The notes below the pieces were generated by a model. It saw only the letters and a program-made list of their open reading frames with translations. It searched no databases and was not told where the DNA came from. 64,000 bases of DNA from Cydia pomonella (lineage: Eukaryota; Arthropoda; Insecta; Lepidoptera; Tortricidae): the NCBI RefSeq assembly GCF_033807575.1, contig NC_084703.1:1116001-1180000 (forward strand), written 5' to 3'. Position numbers and translations under genes: made by a program. Positions within the stretch are counted from its first letter, which is position 1. Every line of letters begins with the position of its first letter. This document shows positions 1 to 11,127 of the stretch, one piece after another.

Positions 1-104
1 CATTTATAAAAACACAGTTTTGAGTAAATCGCCTTTAAAGTTTTTGGTAAGCGTTAAAAATAAACTCGCGTATTTCGTGAGTTTAGTGAGTAAATTCATT
101 TTAA

Positions 105-224
105 AAAGGTGTTTTGTGTTTCAGTAGACGGTAAGAATTATTTAAAGGGTGTTTTGTGTTTCAGTAGACGGTAAGAATTATTTAAAAGGTGTGTTGTGTT
201 TCAGTAGACGGTAAGAATTATTTA
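105..224. repeat. 40-bp tandem repeat, three copies
   Basis: Three consecutive copies of a 40-bp unit containing TTTCAGTAGACGGTAAGAAT, in exact 40-base register (the GTGTT landmark ends at 120, 160 and 200). Copies differ by one or two bases. No coding sense. Confidence 0.9.
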
Positions 225-257
225 TCGTATGGCATTACAGATACTGTATGTAAATTA

Positions 258-522
258 AATAAATAATAATAAATAAATATTATAGGACATTATTACACAA
301 ATTGACTAAGTCCCACAGTTAGCTCAATAAGGCTTGTGTTGAGGGTACTTAGACAACGATATATATAATATATAAATATTTATAAAAATACATATAAAAC
401 ACCCATGACTCGGGAACAAATATCCATGCTCATCACACGAATAAATGCCCTTACCAGGATTTGAACCCGGGACCATCGGCTTCGTAGGCAAATCACTACC
501 CAGTAGGCCAGACCGGTCGTCA
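258..522 (-). mobile_element. SINE family A (tRNA-derived), complete copy
   Basis: Read on the minus strand it starts with a tRNA-like head: a box A of type TGGCCTASTGG and a box B GGTTCAAATCC, the internal RNA polymerase III promoter elements. A body of about 190 bp follows, ending in an AT-rich (TTTATTATT)-like tail. The same sequence recurs at 7427, 10874, 22785, 41655, 42983 and 57232. The family is named A here only for reference. Confidence 0.85.
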
Positions 523-1735
523 AAATTAATACATTACATTAATTTTGACGTACATTAAATATTAACCTAGAGACTGATGTTCGCACTCTTCAGATGATTG
601 ATTGATTAATTGCTGTAATTATATACATCTATTAATATAATATTGACAAAAAACATAAGGCCATCACGATAGTAAGCCAGTACCGTAGCCTATGGTCGCT
701 TACAACTTAATAGATGTTACTTGTCTAAATACAATGTTTTATATGTTTCAAAACCTGGACCGGATTTTATTAACACGACTAACATATAATTGCAGTGAGT
801 AGTTTTTTTAAATAAAAACCGTGACATAACTTTTCGCCGGATTTTGAAATCCACCCATCTTTGAATGACCATTTAATCCATTCTCACAACTCAACAATAT
901 CAACAATCGTAAACAATCAATATAAAATGTATACACAGATTAATGAAGTCACAGAGAGATGAAAATTACTTTATTATAATGACCAGCCTTTTTAACTTAT
1001 TGCAAATTAACTGTCTAACCACATACATATAATATTTAACATCCTTAGAAAATACATTAGGATTTTCCAAATTATACATGACACATCATAATGTTATTTC
1101 CCTTGAAAATAATTAGTATATCTCTGAAACCTTAACTACACTGCACGAACCCGATGAGCTTCTTATCAACCCACACACTGACTTGAGAGACATTTACGAC
1201 TTGTTGAACTAAGATCTTATTACGTTGACAACATACTTAATCGTTTTTGTATTGAAATTCCCTATCGTGAATAAAGCCAAATATTTGTACTATCCTTGAC
1301 TGTTACGCATCGTTCATAAAAGGACTTATTTTTGATCCTTCATTCATTAGGTTAAGTTAAGACGTTAATGTTTGCAATTAAAAATCAATAATTTAATGTA
1401 CAAAATATTCTTATAATTTATTTCATTCAGATTGCATAGTTTTATAATTAAAATATTCAATTAAATGCACAAATTCAATCGTTATTCAATGTCTCCATGT
1501 TCTAATTTAACTATGGCAATTTCGTATTCAAAACTTTGACAGTTCTTAGAGCTTTCAAAAACTTACCGTTTGTTATCCGATTCCCAACGACTTTGCCACT
1601 TTTTGTATTTTTGTAATTTTGGACGTAAACCAGCGTCTAGACTACAGTCCACTCTTATTTATCACCTCGACAACACCTGAGACCAGCGAGGATTTTACAT
1701 TGACTTACAATAACACCGTAATACTACTACTACTA
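523..1735. other. AT-rich sequence, no gene seen
   Basis: About 1.2 kb of AT-rich DNA with no long open frame and no recognised repeat. A small hairpin (13-bp arms, 7-nt loop) sits at 519-551, at the junction with the SINE. Confidence 0.6.
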
Positions 1736-1739
1736 TACT

Positions 1740-1880
1740 TAGCAGCGATCCAAAATGAGTCTTGGCTTCCGACACGAGTCCACGCCAGTTGTCTCGATCC
1801 TGTGCCATCTCCCGCCAGTTATCGGCCTGGAGATCGCGCAAGTCCGCTTCAACAACATCGCCCCGCGCGCTGCGCGGGCC
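1740..1880 (-). mobile_element. LINE 3' end fragment (RTE-like C-terminus)
   Basis: The minus strand reads [18 protein letters not shown], then [18 protein letters not shown], followed by a short GTA microsatellite tail. This matches the C-terminal tail of endonuclease-reverse transcriptase LINEs and aligns with the copy at 12003-12372 (VEADLRRL... RSLVSEAK). Only the last 45 or so codons remain. The family name is inference. Confidence 0.65.
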
Positions 1881-1884
1881 GTTT

Positions 1885-2370
1885 TTCCAGGCATCATACC
1901 ATCGATGATGTCATCCGCAGGGCTTTGGTGTCGGCCAATATTCCTTGCGTTTTGGAGCCTCCAGGGTTGTGCCGCACGGATGGCAAGAGGCCTGATGGTC
2001 TGACATTGGTTCCATGGCAGAAGGGTCGATGCATCTTGTGGAATGCGACGTGCGTGAGTACATTTGCACCGTCCCACTGAGTCTCACTATCAGGTCTGCA
2101 GGGACAGCCGCGGAGTATGCCGCCAAAATGAAGCATGCCAAGTACTCTGCCTTGGAACCAATATACGACTTTGTGCCAGTTGCAGTCGAGACTGCGGGGC
2201 CTTGGGCTGTGGAGGCCAGGGACTTTGTGAGGGATTTGGGTCGGCGGCTGAGGGACAGGGGGTGCGATCCCCGGTCCGGATCGTACCCGGTCCAACAGAT
2301 CTCATTAGCCATTCAGCGCGCTAATGCTGCCCGCGTAATGGGGACATTTGAGCCAGGTACGATTCGTGAT
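1885..2370 (+). mobile_element. Retroelement polyprotein C-terminal fragment, frameshifted
   Basis: The plus strand encodes ...[25 protein letters not shown] and LWNATCV, then after a frameshift near 2080 AAKMKHAKYSAL, FVPVAVETAGPWAVEA, and LAIQRANAARVMGTF. I recognise this as the C-terminal domain of a group of invertebrate retroelement polyproteins. Two more copies are at 12820 and 29985. The RPDG...W pattern resembles a PD-(D/E)XK nuclease core such as the endonuclease of R2-like elements; that is inference. It is 5'-truncated and not functional. Confidence 0.65.
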
Positions 2371-2698
2371 GATTATTTAATTTAATTTAAATTGTATAAA
2401 TAAAAAACTAACGAAGCCTGATGCGGATATCATCAGTGGTATATTTGGGACGTGACATGTTGTATTTGTAGCCACCTGACGAAGCATGCGTTGCGGATTT
2501 CTTACATATAAACTGTTTTTTTTTAATGTTTTAAATGTTGTAATGTATTTCATAAATTGTATAGTTGTTTGTAAGGATTTGTGTAAGAATGTTATAATAA
2601 TATATCAAATTAAATTTATTTCATTCATTCATTCGGTTAAGGCGCGTATACATCAAGTCCGTTTTAGCCTGATTGCACTCAGATTATAATGGGAAAAT
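2371..2698. other. Spacer, nothing recognised
   Basis: AT-rich spacer between the retroelement fragment and the next inverted-repeat element. It contains only a short ATTCATTC-type stretch and no supportable feature. Confidence 0.5.
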
Positions 2699-3099
2699 GT
2701 ACCCTTAATGTACCTTACGTGCCATGTGGGAAATCGAACGTACCTTCTTAGGTTGGCAGATAGATATACCTATGTGTTTAAATGTGGTCCAGCTGGAGAG
2801 TAAAATCTGCAGCCGGACGACTTCTGGACCCGCCGATATCCGCTACTTCAAGACATAATTTAAAGATGAACATACCTGTTATGTACCTCTGAACTAATCG
2901 TTTTTTACTTAAAAAATGGTCTATAAATTATTATTTTTATGATTTTTTTTTGGTTAAACGCGGAATCGTAAGCGCCACGCGTGGTCTGGCTGCAGATTTT
3001 ACTCCCCAGCCGGACCCTTTTTATATAAACACATATATCTGCCAAACTATAGAGGTACGTTCGATTTCCCACGCGGCACATGAGGTACATTAAGGGTAC
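2699..3099. mobile_element. MITE with long terminal inverted repeats
   Basis: The first ~125 bp (from TGTACCCTTAATGTACC) reappear as an imperfect reverse complement in the last ~125 bp. Shared blocks include GGGAAATCGAACGTACC and GTAAAATCTGCAGCC. The short AT-rich centre has no coding capacity. This is the structure of a non-autonomous DNA transposon. Confidence 0.75.
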
Positions 3100-3109
3100 G
3101 AGTACGTTT

Positions 3110-4363
3110 CACTATTGTAAAAAAGTTATCAGATCTCTTGTAGGGCCAAGCTTCTAACTCTAAAAGCTCTAATTTCACAAACTCTGCAGCTTAGTCAAAA
3201 TATATGGCTTGGCCGTTTGATAATAAAAAAAACCGATCAAGTGCGATTTCGTTTTACTCGCGCACCGAGGGTTCCGTACAAACTTTGAATTATCTCGTGT
3301 AACTATAAAGGCGAAAGACTTTTGATCAGATGTACCTATCCTAAGCATATTTGTGTACAGCGCCATCTATCGGCGAATTGTCTAACTAATTAGTGCGATG
3401 TAATGCACATATGTTGGTTTTTCGAGGATAATTCTCTATCATGTATATATCACGATTTCAAAAATTTTGCTTTTATTTGAATAAACGTTTCTTTAATGTA
3501 ATCTCATAGAAATTTCAAGTGTAATAAACATAAGTAAAGTTGGTTAAATTGCAAACTGAATTCGGAAATGTATTTTGTTAATTAAAAAAAAGTTACCAAG
3601 ATAATGTTTTTGCTGTAAAATTTATAGTAATGTTAATATTAAGTAAAAATTTCATAATTTTTCGTCGGTAAACTTCGGAGATAAGGGGGGAAATGGTATT
3701 TTTTTTTACATTTTCCTCCATACATCAATTTTTATTTACTATGAAAAAAAAAGAATAAAATGTTTTGGATTGTACAATTTGAGTTCTTTCAAATGATACC
3801 CCACTTGACCTAGTCACTGGACTTTAAATTTTGCCCCCTCTTCATTTTGAGCATTTTACAATACAATACAATACAAATATACTTTATTGCACACCTCAAT
3901 ACAGAAACAGTACAAATAATACAACACATAAAGAAGAGGTAAACAACAGGCGGTCTTATCGCTAAAAAGCGATCTCTTCCAGACAACCTTTAGGTAGCGG
4001 AATTAAAAAAAAAAATGTACATTTTACATAGTTAATAAAAAAATAAAAACTTTTAAATTGTCTGGGTTATCGTTGTTCATAACTATACCAATTCAAATCG
4101 ATAGCTTAAGTGGTTCTCGACATATTTAGCGATGTGACAGACGGACGGACGGACAGAGTCGCACCATAAGGGTTTCTTTTGTACCTTTTTGGTACGGAAC
4201 CCTAAAAATAATGAATATTGTATACATTTTTCACCTTACGCCCATGTGACGGTAGCGAAACAGCCAAGCCATATATTATGACTACAGTGTGGAGTTTGAA
4301 AAGTTAGGACTTGTAGAGTTAGCAGCTTGGCCCTACAAGAGATCTGATAACTTTTTGTTAGTG
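3110..4363. mobile_element. Non-autonomous DNA element, ~95-bp inverted ends
   Basis: The left end has GTTATCAGATCTCTTGTAGG, CCAAGC and TATGGCTTGGC. The right end carries the reverse complement (GGCCCTACAAGAGATCTGAT). The outermost bases read CACTA at 3110 and TAGTG at 4363, reminiscent of CACTA-type ends, but five bases are weak evidence. The inside holds a LINE tail (3857-3990) and the common moth repeat with GACAGACGGACGGACGGAC and GGTACGGAACCCTAAAA. A decayed relative lies at 30886-31806. Confidence 0.65.
3857..3990 (-). mobile_element. LINE 3' tail, minus strand
   Basis: The reverse complement ends with GAGATCGCTTTTTAGCGATA, then GTGCAATAAAGTATATTTG and a TATTG-rich tail, the form of a LINE 3' UTR with polyadenylation signal. 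It is inserted inside the 3110-4363 element. Confidence 0.55.
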
Positions 4364-4562
4364 CGAGCCTTATGGTCTTGGCCAGCGATTGATAATAAAC
4401 ATAGATGACGAACTAGCTAACAAGATTCAAACTATTCAAAGGTCGTCCTCTTGATGTTTCACAATGGTAATATATTTATATATGTATGTATATTTATGTA
4501 TCATATGATTTATGTACGTATAATTTTGTGATATTTTTTTATCATTTTACTCTGTATTCTGA

Positions 4563-4683
4563 ATTCTGACCCTGCACCAATTAGGATCTTGCGGTTTGGC
4601 TCATGGTTGACTGGTAGAGAATGCCTTCTGGCATTAAGTCCGCCATTTGTACTCTTCATGTATTGTGCAATAAAGTTTAAATA
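4563..4683 (+). mobile_element. LINE 3' UTR tail (copy 1)
   Basis: Contains GGTTGACTGGTAGAGAATGC, TGGCATTAAGTCC and TGCAATAAAGTTTAAATA. The same tail is present on the minus strand at 32020-32110. It is a 5'-truncated LINE end with its own AATAAA signal and no coding part. Confidence 0.6.
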
Positions 4684-4689
4684 CAACGA

Positions 4690-4825
4690 GGGGCGGCGGG
4701 TTTAGGGTCGGCAACGCGCATGTAACTCCTCTGGAGTTGCAGGCGTACATAGGCTACGGAGACTGCTTACCACCAGGCGGGCCGTATGCTTGTTTGCCAC
4801 CGACGTAGTATAAAATAATAAATAA
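4690..4825 (+). mobile_element. CR1-like LINE 3' end
   Basis: Reads GGTCGGCAACGCGCATGTAA, CTGGAGTTGCAGGCG, GGCTACGG and CTGCTTACCACCAGGCGGGC. It matches the 3' end of the longer CR1-like fragment at 21745-22335, where the same bases encode ...RQRACNTSGVAGVHRLR. Other copies are at 32738 (+) and 33668 (-). Confidence 0.7.
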
Positions 4826-4839
4826 ATAAACTAGCTCTG

Positions 4840-5260
4840 TAAATTAAAAAGACCCCACACCACATTGTGCCGAAGCGGGCGGGGCGTCAACTTTGTGCCG
4901 CGGAGCTATTTAGTTCGCTAATGGCGGCCCGTTGTCACAGTCTTAGTAAGAAGTATTAAAATTATATCTTGAATGAAAGAAATATGCCTTATTGTTCAGA
5001 TAAATGATGTGCTTGTCGTTTCAACAAACACTGGAAAAATATGGGATTACACACGTATATAGTTTAGCTAGGATCATATTATTTTAATTTCTCTTGATCA
5101 AACAAAACAGGTCTTATATGGGGATGATGTTATGCATTTTAAACAATCGTTGATATTAAACTTTCATTTAAAATTTGTTCAGGTTGTTGTTTTAATAATT
5201 TAAATTCGTGATAGTAAATACGAATCGTCGTTGTAGGTGGCGCTTTTTATGTGAACATTT
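4840..5260. other. No gene seen
   Basis: A GC-richer patch near 4860-4940 (GCCGAAGCGGGCGGGGCG) is followed by AT-rich DNA. No open frame or repeat that I can name. Confidence 0.5.
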
Positions 5261-5419
5261 TTACTAAGTCTTGGTATCGTTACATACGCGGACGGCTGGA
5301 CCGATGAATATTTCTATGTCCAGGGACGGTTTGAACGGTGAAAAAATATGGAAAGAATGCGAGGAAAATAGTAAAAACAATAATGATATTTTCCCATACA
5401 AACTGTTCCTTGAGGACGT

Positions 5420-6080
5420 GTTCAATACGATTTCTGCATGTTTGTTCTGATCAAGATGAAAATCGATATCTGAGGATCCTAGAGGACCTTTATAATGAAT
5501 CAGAGGTCTAAAATAAAACAAACGCCCGCCATCTTGGATTTCTGCATTTTTTTCTCTGATCATAATTAAAATCAATATCTGATAAACGGGCCTTCATTAT
5601 GATTACGAGGGAAGATTGGGTAAAAACGCCCGACATCTTGAAAATCTCCATTTTTGCTCTTATCATGATGATAATCGATATCTGAGGATCCGAAAGGACC
5701 TTTGTAATGAACCTGAGGTAAAAAATGAAAAAAAAAAGAATGTCTACCATCTTGGATGTGTGAGTTTTGGCTCTGATCGAGGTCAAAATCGATATCTAAG
5801 GGAGATTCATTATAAAGATCCTCTCAGATCCTCAGATATTGATTTTCATTTTGATCAGCGGAAAAATGCAGAAATCCAAGATGGCGGGCGTTTTTTATGT
5901 TTGACCTAAAATTCGTTATAAAGGTCCTCTCGGATCGTCAGATATCGATTTTCATCTTGATCGGATGAAAAATTTTGTCTGTAATTCAAACCTGCGGCAT
6001 TTTTTTAATTTTTTTAATTCAAATTGATAATAAAAGGCCTCTGGATCTCCTCACAGTCGGTTTTCATCTTGATCAGAGCA
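5420..6080. repeat. Direct-plus-inverted repeat cluster (CGCCCGCCATCTTGG)
   Basis: A unit of about 125 bp with landmarks GATAATCGATATCTGAGGATC, GGACCTTTATAATGAA and CGCCCGCCATCTTGGATTT occurs about three times in plus orientation (5440-5800). It then appears in minus orientation (5805-6080, AAATCCAAGATGGCGGGCG). Open frames here are by-products of the repeat. A related fragment lies at 32885-32960. Confidence 0.7.
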
Positions 6081-6374
6081 AAATATAAAATTCGCAAATG
6101 CCAGCTGGTTTTTTCCGATTTTGACCTATCAAAGTTACATTACAATAGAAATTATTAGACATATTTCTGTGCCACCTAACTAAACATCGCAGGTGCCCTA
6201 TAAGATGAACGATAAAATGTATTAATTGGTTCGGAGGCTTAATTGCCTTTAAACACGTGCGAAAAACAAACAAATAATAAGCCTGTATATTAATATACTT
6301 TAAAATAAAATAATAAATTATCATAAGTAATATTCAAAACATTCGATATCGCATGAAACCGTCTACGGGCATGA

Positions 6375-6611
6375 AACGGTTTACAGGAACATTCGACATT
6401 CTTGACTTACACCGAGGAGCCGAACACTCAAAAAGCAATTTCTGAGGGAAAGTGTCATATTTTGCTTCAAATACTAGACTTTTTGGTGGCATCGTCCACG
6501 GGCTGAAATTATCGTACTTTTGCGTACGATAATGCTCTTTGGAACGTACATCGTACCTGAATCCAAATTATCGTACATGTACGATAATTATCATACGCCT
6601 GGCAACACTGC
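6375..6611. mobile_element. hAT-type MITE, left-truncated copy
   Basis: The right half matches the full element at 45628-46011: TTTGGAACGTACATCGTACC, ATCGTACATGTACGATAATT and the terminal GCCTGGCAACACTG. The left end of that element (CAGTGTTGCC) is not present here. Confidence 0.65.
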
Positions 6612-6654
6612 GTCTGAGGGGTCTATAAGACCGCAGCTAAGCTTTGAGACCCTA

Positions 6655-7296
6655 TTATTATTATTATTATTGAAGTTTGTGGGCCTTTGAGTGCCACGTC
6701 GACCAGGCATTGATCTATTGTGACAGCCCTTTAAAGTTCATTACTAATCCCCGTTGAATCCAGGAAATTCCAGATTCTTTGGGCCGTAATATTCTGTACC
6801 TCATAGGGTTGCAATACGTGCCGCCCTAAGTTGATACTTTTTTTTGACATTAGTGGTCCACAGGAACAGAGAATGTGGATTGCAGTCTCCTCTGACTCCT
6901 TGCAGAACCTGCATGTCGCATCTTGTTTCTTTGCAATTTGAAACATGTGTTTGTTCAACTTACAGTGTCCAGTCAATATTCTGGTCACCGCGCCGGCTTT
7001 GCATCTTTTGAGCCCTAGAAGCTCCCTAGAAGTTTTGCTGTTGAACCCTTTGAGGTTTTCGAGTGTTCTTGTCCTTTTACGAACTTCCAGCAATCGTTTG
7101 CCCTTATTTTTTCTAAATTGCTGAGCAGAGAATATGCATCCCGTTTTGTGATTCCACAGAACGGTTCTCGGCCGACCAGGGGTGTGTCTGGGCCCATTCT
7201 AGCAAGTTCGTTTCCTTTCACGTCGGAGTGCCCTGGTACATCTAAGTATGACTTTGTTGGAGTTAGCCAGTGCATTTAGGTTTGTTTTACAGTTCT
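6655..7296 (-). mobile_element. Non-LTR retrotransposon 3' end: RNase H and zinc finger
   Basis: The minus strand encodes ...VPGHSDVKGNELA (the RNase H signature PGHS...GNE.A), then about 60 residues later LTGHCKLNKHM and CRFCKESEETAIHILCSC, a C-terminal CCHC-type zinc motif, ending in a normal stop near 6731. The 3' flank ends in repeated AAT triplets (6650-6670), typical of jockey/I-type tails. A frameshift falls just before the PGHS motif. The element is cut at 7296, where a MITE begins. It is a dead fragment of about 180 codons. Confidence 0.8.
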
Positions 7297-8332
7297 GGGG
7301 TCGTCCAGAAATCATGTGATCATATTTGACCTATTTTTGACCCCCCGCTCCCCCGTGGTGATATTTGGTGATTTTAACGCAACCCCCTCCCCCCTGCCAC
7401 AAGATCACGTGATTATAAAATTATGTGACGACCGGTCTGGCCTAGTGGGTAGTGACCCTGCCTATGAAGCCGATGGTCCCGGGTTCAAATCCTGGTAAGG
7501 GCATTTATTCGTGTGATGAGCATGGATATTTGTTCCTGAGTCATGGGTGTTTTCTATGTATTTAAGTATTTCTAAATATTTATATATTATATATATCGTT
7601 GTCTAAGTACCCTCAACACAAGCCTTATTGAGCTTACTGTGGGACTTGGTCAATTTGTGTAATAATGTCCTATAATATTTATTTATTATTTATATGTTGC
7701 GTGTACCCTTATACGCTAAGCAAATCTAATGTCGTTTCTACTGTACGAGTATATGTTTAAGATGCTATCTCTCTCTCGTTTTTGATAGCAATGGCGGATG
7801 ATTGAGGAAAAACGTCTCATAGCTCCCGCAAATTGTGACAATTCTAAGTTGCGGTTGAAAAGCATGAGTAATGTATATACCTAGTACTTATAATAATTAG
7901 GTAGGTAATTGTAAAACAGTTATAACTAACAATAAGTAAATAAAGTTTGATTGAAACCACTTCTTTTCTCCTTGTTTTCCTTGTATGAACTCAGAAAAAA
8001 AGGTCTTTGTTCAGATCCCCATGCTTGGACATCATATAAAAATACACATTGGATGCTAATAAACAAATAACTGTGAAACCGTGAATCTACTCGCTACGAA
8101 ATTTTTTAATATTAATTATTTAAAGTTGGTGCGATGAATGTTTTTTAAGGGTAAATACGCATTTAAAATAGAGCGGAGTATTTGATCTCATTACATTTTG
8201 AGTAATATTGCTGTTTTCAGCTTTCCCGCTTTGAAAAAAAAAATTACACGTGATATCTTCTCTGATCCCCCCCTCCCCCATCGTGACCCCCCCCCCCCCT
8301 CCTAAACGATCACATGATTTCTGGACGACCCC
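7297..8332. mobile_element. Non-autonomous DNA element with GGGGTCGTCCAG ends
   Basis: The left end GGGGTCGTCCAGAAATCATG (7297) is the reverse complement of the right end CATGATTTCTGGACGACCCC (8332). Inner C-rich stretches (GACCCCCCGCTCCCC; CCCCCTCCCCC) also mirror each other. A SINE A copy has inserted at 7427-7693. No transposase frame is present. Confidence 0.75.
7427..7693 (+). mobile_element. SINE family A, complete copy
   Basis: The head GACGACCGGTCTGGCCTAGTG carries box A (TGGCCTAGTGG) and is followed by box B GGTTCAAATCC. The body is ...GATGAGCATGGATATTTG... and the tail AT-rich. It lies inside the 7297-8332 element and is therefore younger than it. Confidence 0.85.
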
Positions 8333-8567
8333 TTAAGGGTTCATATCATAATCATAATCATAATAATTTATTGATAATATAAAATTACATGTCAGGGTTA
8401 CAGTATGTAACTACAATATTATACAATGTTAAACTATAGGTTTAACTTTAACTTTATTAATTACATTTTATATAGCTGCTTGTGGTCGTAGAACGTCTGC
8501 TCGAGAAGCCATTTTTTAAGCTTCGATTTAAAAAGTGACGCACTTATATTAAAGTATGTATTATGTT

Positions 8568-8985
8568 AAAGTATGTAACTTTACTTTTGAGTGACATTAA
8601 CGTGAGACACTTCATTCGGTTCTTGTCTGTTTTAATTTTTTTGTGTTTTAATTATTTATATAAGAATTCAAGCCTTGGAGACCCTCTACATCTCTAAGGA
8701 TAATTTAATATATATTTTTATATTTTATCTCTGACACGTAGAGACTTATACATCTCTAAAGAATTTTAGTATTTTATGGTTTTATTTTTTTATCATAGTT
8801 TTTTTTTGTGTAATTTGACATTTAGAGACAGTATACATCTCTAATAAAGTATTTATTATTTCATAGATTCGATATTTGTAATTGTTTTTTTATTTTTATT
8901 TATTGTTTGTAAAAATGGACATGTAAAAGTGCCCCTGTGGCCTATTTGCTGAATAAATGTTTGATATTTGATATTTGACTTGGTG
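8568..8985 (+). mobile_element. LINE 3' UTR, ~400 bp, copy 1
   Basis: Runs from AGTATGTAACTTTACTTTTG through several CTCTACATCTCTAA motifs to GTGCCCCTGTGGCCTATTTG, CTGAATAAATGTTTGA and a short ATATTTG tail. The same 400 bp recur at 14528-14925. Repeated TACATCTCTAA blocks and the terminal AATAAA fit a LINE 3' UTR. Confidence 0.65.
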
Positions 8986-8989
8986 CTGC

Positions 8990-9655
8990 TATAATTTCCC
9001 GCGGTAGATGATTGTACATCTTACGACCTTACCTTACCATAATAGAGGGGAAAGATCGCCTCCTTGTGGGCACCCTTTTGTGGTATAAAATTCATGCTCT
9101 ATAGTATTGAGGGTCGAGTGGCTACTCTGTTCGAGAGCATGCTATGTACCCATCTGGTGGTGGTTTCGTCAACTGAAGAGTTGAGTATGGTTCGAGACCC
9201 TATACGAGGGCTGTTATTTTTGGATCTGGAAAACCAAAAACAACAAATATGCTTTTTTGCTTTTATATTTGTTCACCAAGATAAATGATGCATTAATATA
9301 CATTGTAACCACTTTCCATAGCATTTGTTCCATTCTGATTTCGGTGTACAAAACGTGAATTTTACGCAAAAACGATTTTTTTGCGAATTTTTATTTTTCT
9401 TACTGCTAAATATTTAACTGAAAAGCGGTGATATGGCATGTATCTATTACTCACGCCGACAAATGTAAATAACATTTTGAAAAAGGGATTCTTATGTTAA
9501 AGGAAGATTTTACGATATTAATGACTCTAATGACGGATATAATAGCACCATAGATAGGTGCCACATTATGTACCACATTTTAAATGTTTTCATTGATTGA
9601 TAGCTTGATTAACACCCAATACCGATCAAATCGGCAATTCCATCACAGCCTATAT
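8990..9655. other. No gene seen
   Basis: Unique-looking AT-rich DNA. A 74-codon open frame at 9064-9288 has no recognisable domain, and its composition does not differ from its surroundings. Confidence 0.5.
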
Positions 9656-9658
9656 ACA

Positions 9659-9849
9659 GTACCCATAGTGTAACTTTGATCGACATCATAACGTGACGAA
9701 CGCGTTTGCGTTAAGTCTCATTTTGTATAGGATTTTGAGTTTCCAAGACGTCCCGCTTCGCGCGCTCTTTCGAAATCCAATACAAAATGAGACTAAACGC
9801 AAACGCGTACGTCACGTTTGGAAATCGAATTTATTTACACTAGGGGTAC
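9659..9849. mobile_element. MITE, TACCCCTAGTGTAAA family, copy 1
   Basis: The inverted ends are TACCCATAGTGTAA and TTACACTAGGGGTA. The inner arms mirror each other too (GCGTTTGCGTTAAGTCTCAT versus ATGAGACTAAACGCAAACGC). A CAG triplet flanks each end. Other copies are at 25717, 32455 and 40932. The small open frame inside is the palindromic arm. Confidence 0.8.
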
Positions 9850-9988
9850 AGATCACTAATCAGCCAATACATGTTTAACTCTAATTTTGGTAAATGCTGT
9901 GTCATTTCATTTATATTAACAACAACGATAAAATCATTAAGGTTCTTTCTTTGTTTAGTTTTTATAATTACGAATCGAAACATCTTTA

Positions 9989-10472
9989 AATAGGGTTGTT
10001 TCCATCTACAAATCTTAGGGCAGAATTGTATCCCAATAAATTCTTTTGGATTATAAGAACATGTTAAACTACTTTGAGGGGACCTGTAATGACCATATTT
10101 TTGTAAATATTGAATTTAAAATATCTTTTGGCACACGTCACGTGACCAAACTCGAAACGTCTTTGAAGATTCTGATGACGTCACAACTCTCGGATTGACA
10201 CTCTTGACAGTTAGGCGATAAACAACAAATGATAAATGTCAGTTGACAGTTCGTATCTTCTACGTGCGTATGTAGTTATGTGTCAAACCGTAAACTGTGA
10301 CGTCACACAATTTCAAAAAGAGCGTTTTGGGCGCAAAAGCATCTGTCAAAATATATTTTGTTAATTTAACATATTTAAAACCGTTTTTAGTACAAAAGTT
10401 GAATTTTAGGGCAACTTTTTAGCTAATATAGAACGTAATACAAGCGTTTCAAAAAATTGGAAACAACCCTAT
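9989..10472. mobile_element. MITE with AATAGGGTTGTTTCCA ends
   Basis: The left end AATAGGGTTGTTTCCA is an exact reverse complement of the right end TGGAAACAACCCTATT. The interior contains several GACGTCAC or CACGTCACGTGAC motifs and no open frame. Confidence 0.7.
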
Positions 10473-10479
10473 TGTTCTA

Positions 10480-10873
10480 TCTTGCTTCATTATTAAAGGG
10501 AAACAATGTTACTACGATATATTACAATATGGAATATTTTTTACGGATATTTTGCAATTTGGGTGAGTAACACACTTCTTTCTAAGCAAACTTCTTTTTA
10601 AAGCAAAAAATAAAAATCGTAAAGTATTCTTTGTTATTCCCAGCGAAGACGAAGGTGTAATTCAGGATTACAAGATTTAATATTATATATAAATATATTG
10701 ATGGTTTTTTTATAAGATGTTATTCAGAGCCAGGATTTGATATCTATGTTGCCTTTTCTGGTTACACGGATTTTTTGTTACAACCTGTATATTCCTCAAG
10801 TGAATACTCTAGACCTTGTGATATCCAAAAATATTGAAAGTAATAATCACATTAAAGCAATTGAAAACATTTC
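10480..10873. other. No gene seen
   Basis: AT-rich spacer between the MITE and a SINE; nothing recognised. Confidence 0.5.
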
Positions 10874-11127
10874 GACGACCAGTTTGGCCTAGTGGGTAGT
10901 GACCCTGCCTACGAAGCCGAAAGTCCCGGGTTCAAATCCTGGTGATATTTGTTCCTGGATGAGCATGGATATTTGTTCCTGAGTCATGGGTGTTTTCTAT
11001 GTATTTATAAATTATATATATCGTTGTCTAAGTACCCTCAACACAAGCCTTATTGAGCTTACTGTGGGACGTAGTCAATTTGTGTAATAATGTCCCATAA
11101 TATTTATTTATTATTTATTTATTATTA
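10874..11127 (+). mobile_element. SINE family A, complete copy
   Basis: Has box A (TGGCCTAGTGG), box B (GGTTCAAATCC) and the family body, with a short local duplication of the GATATTTGTTCCTG segment near 10945-10980. The AT tail is (ATTT)-rich. Confidence 0.8.

Noticed and set aside
105..224. CRISPR-like array
   Set aside because: The three 40-bp copies are contiguous with no spacers, in a eukaryotic genome.
438..520. A functional tRNA gene at the head of SINE A (also 7433, 10876, 22790)
   Set aside because: Boxes A and B are present but the cloverleaf does not close and the sequence is always followed by the same SINE body and AT tail.
3110..4363. Firm assignment to the CACTA superfamily
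   Set aside because: Only the outermost five bases match and no flanking 2-3 bp duplication is clear, so the class is left open.
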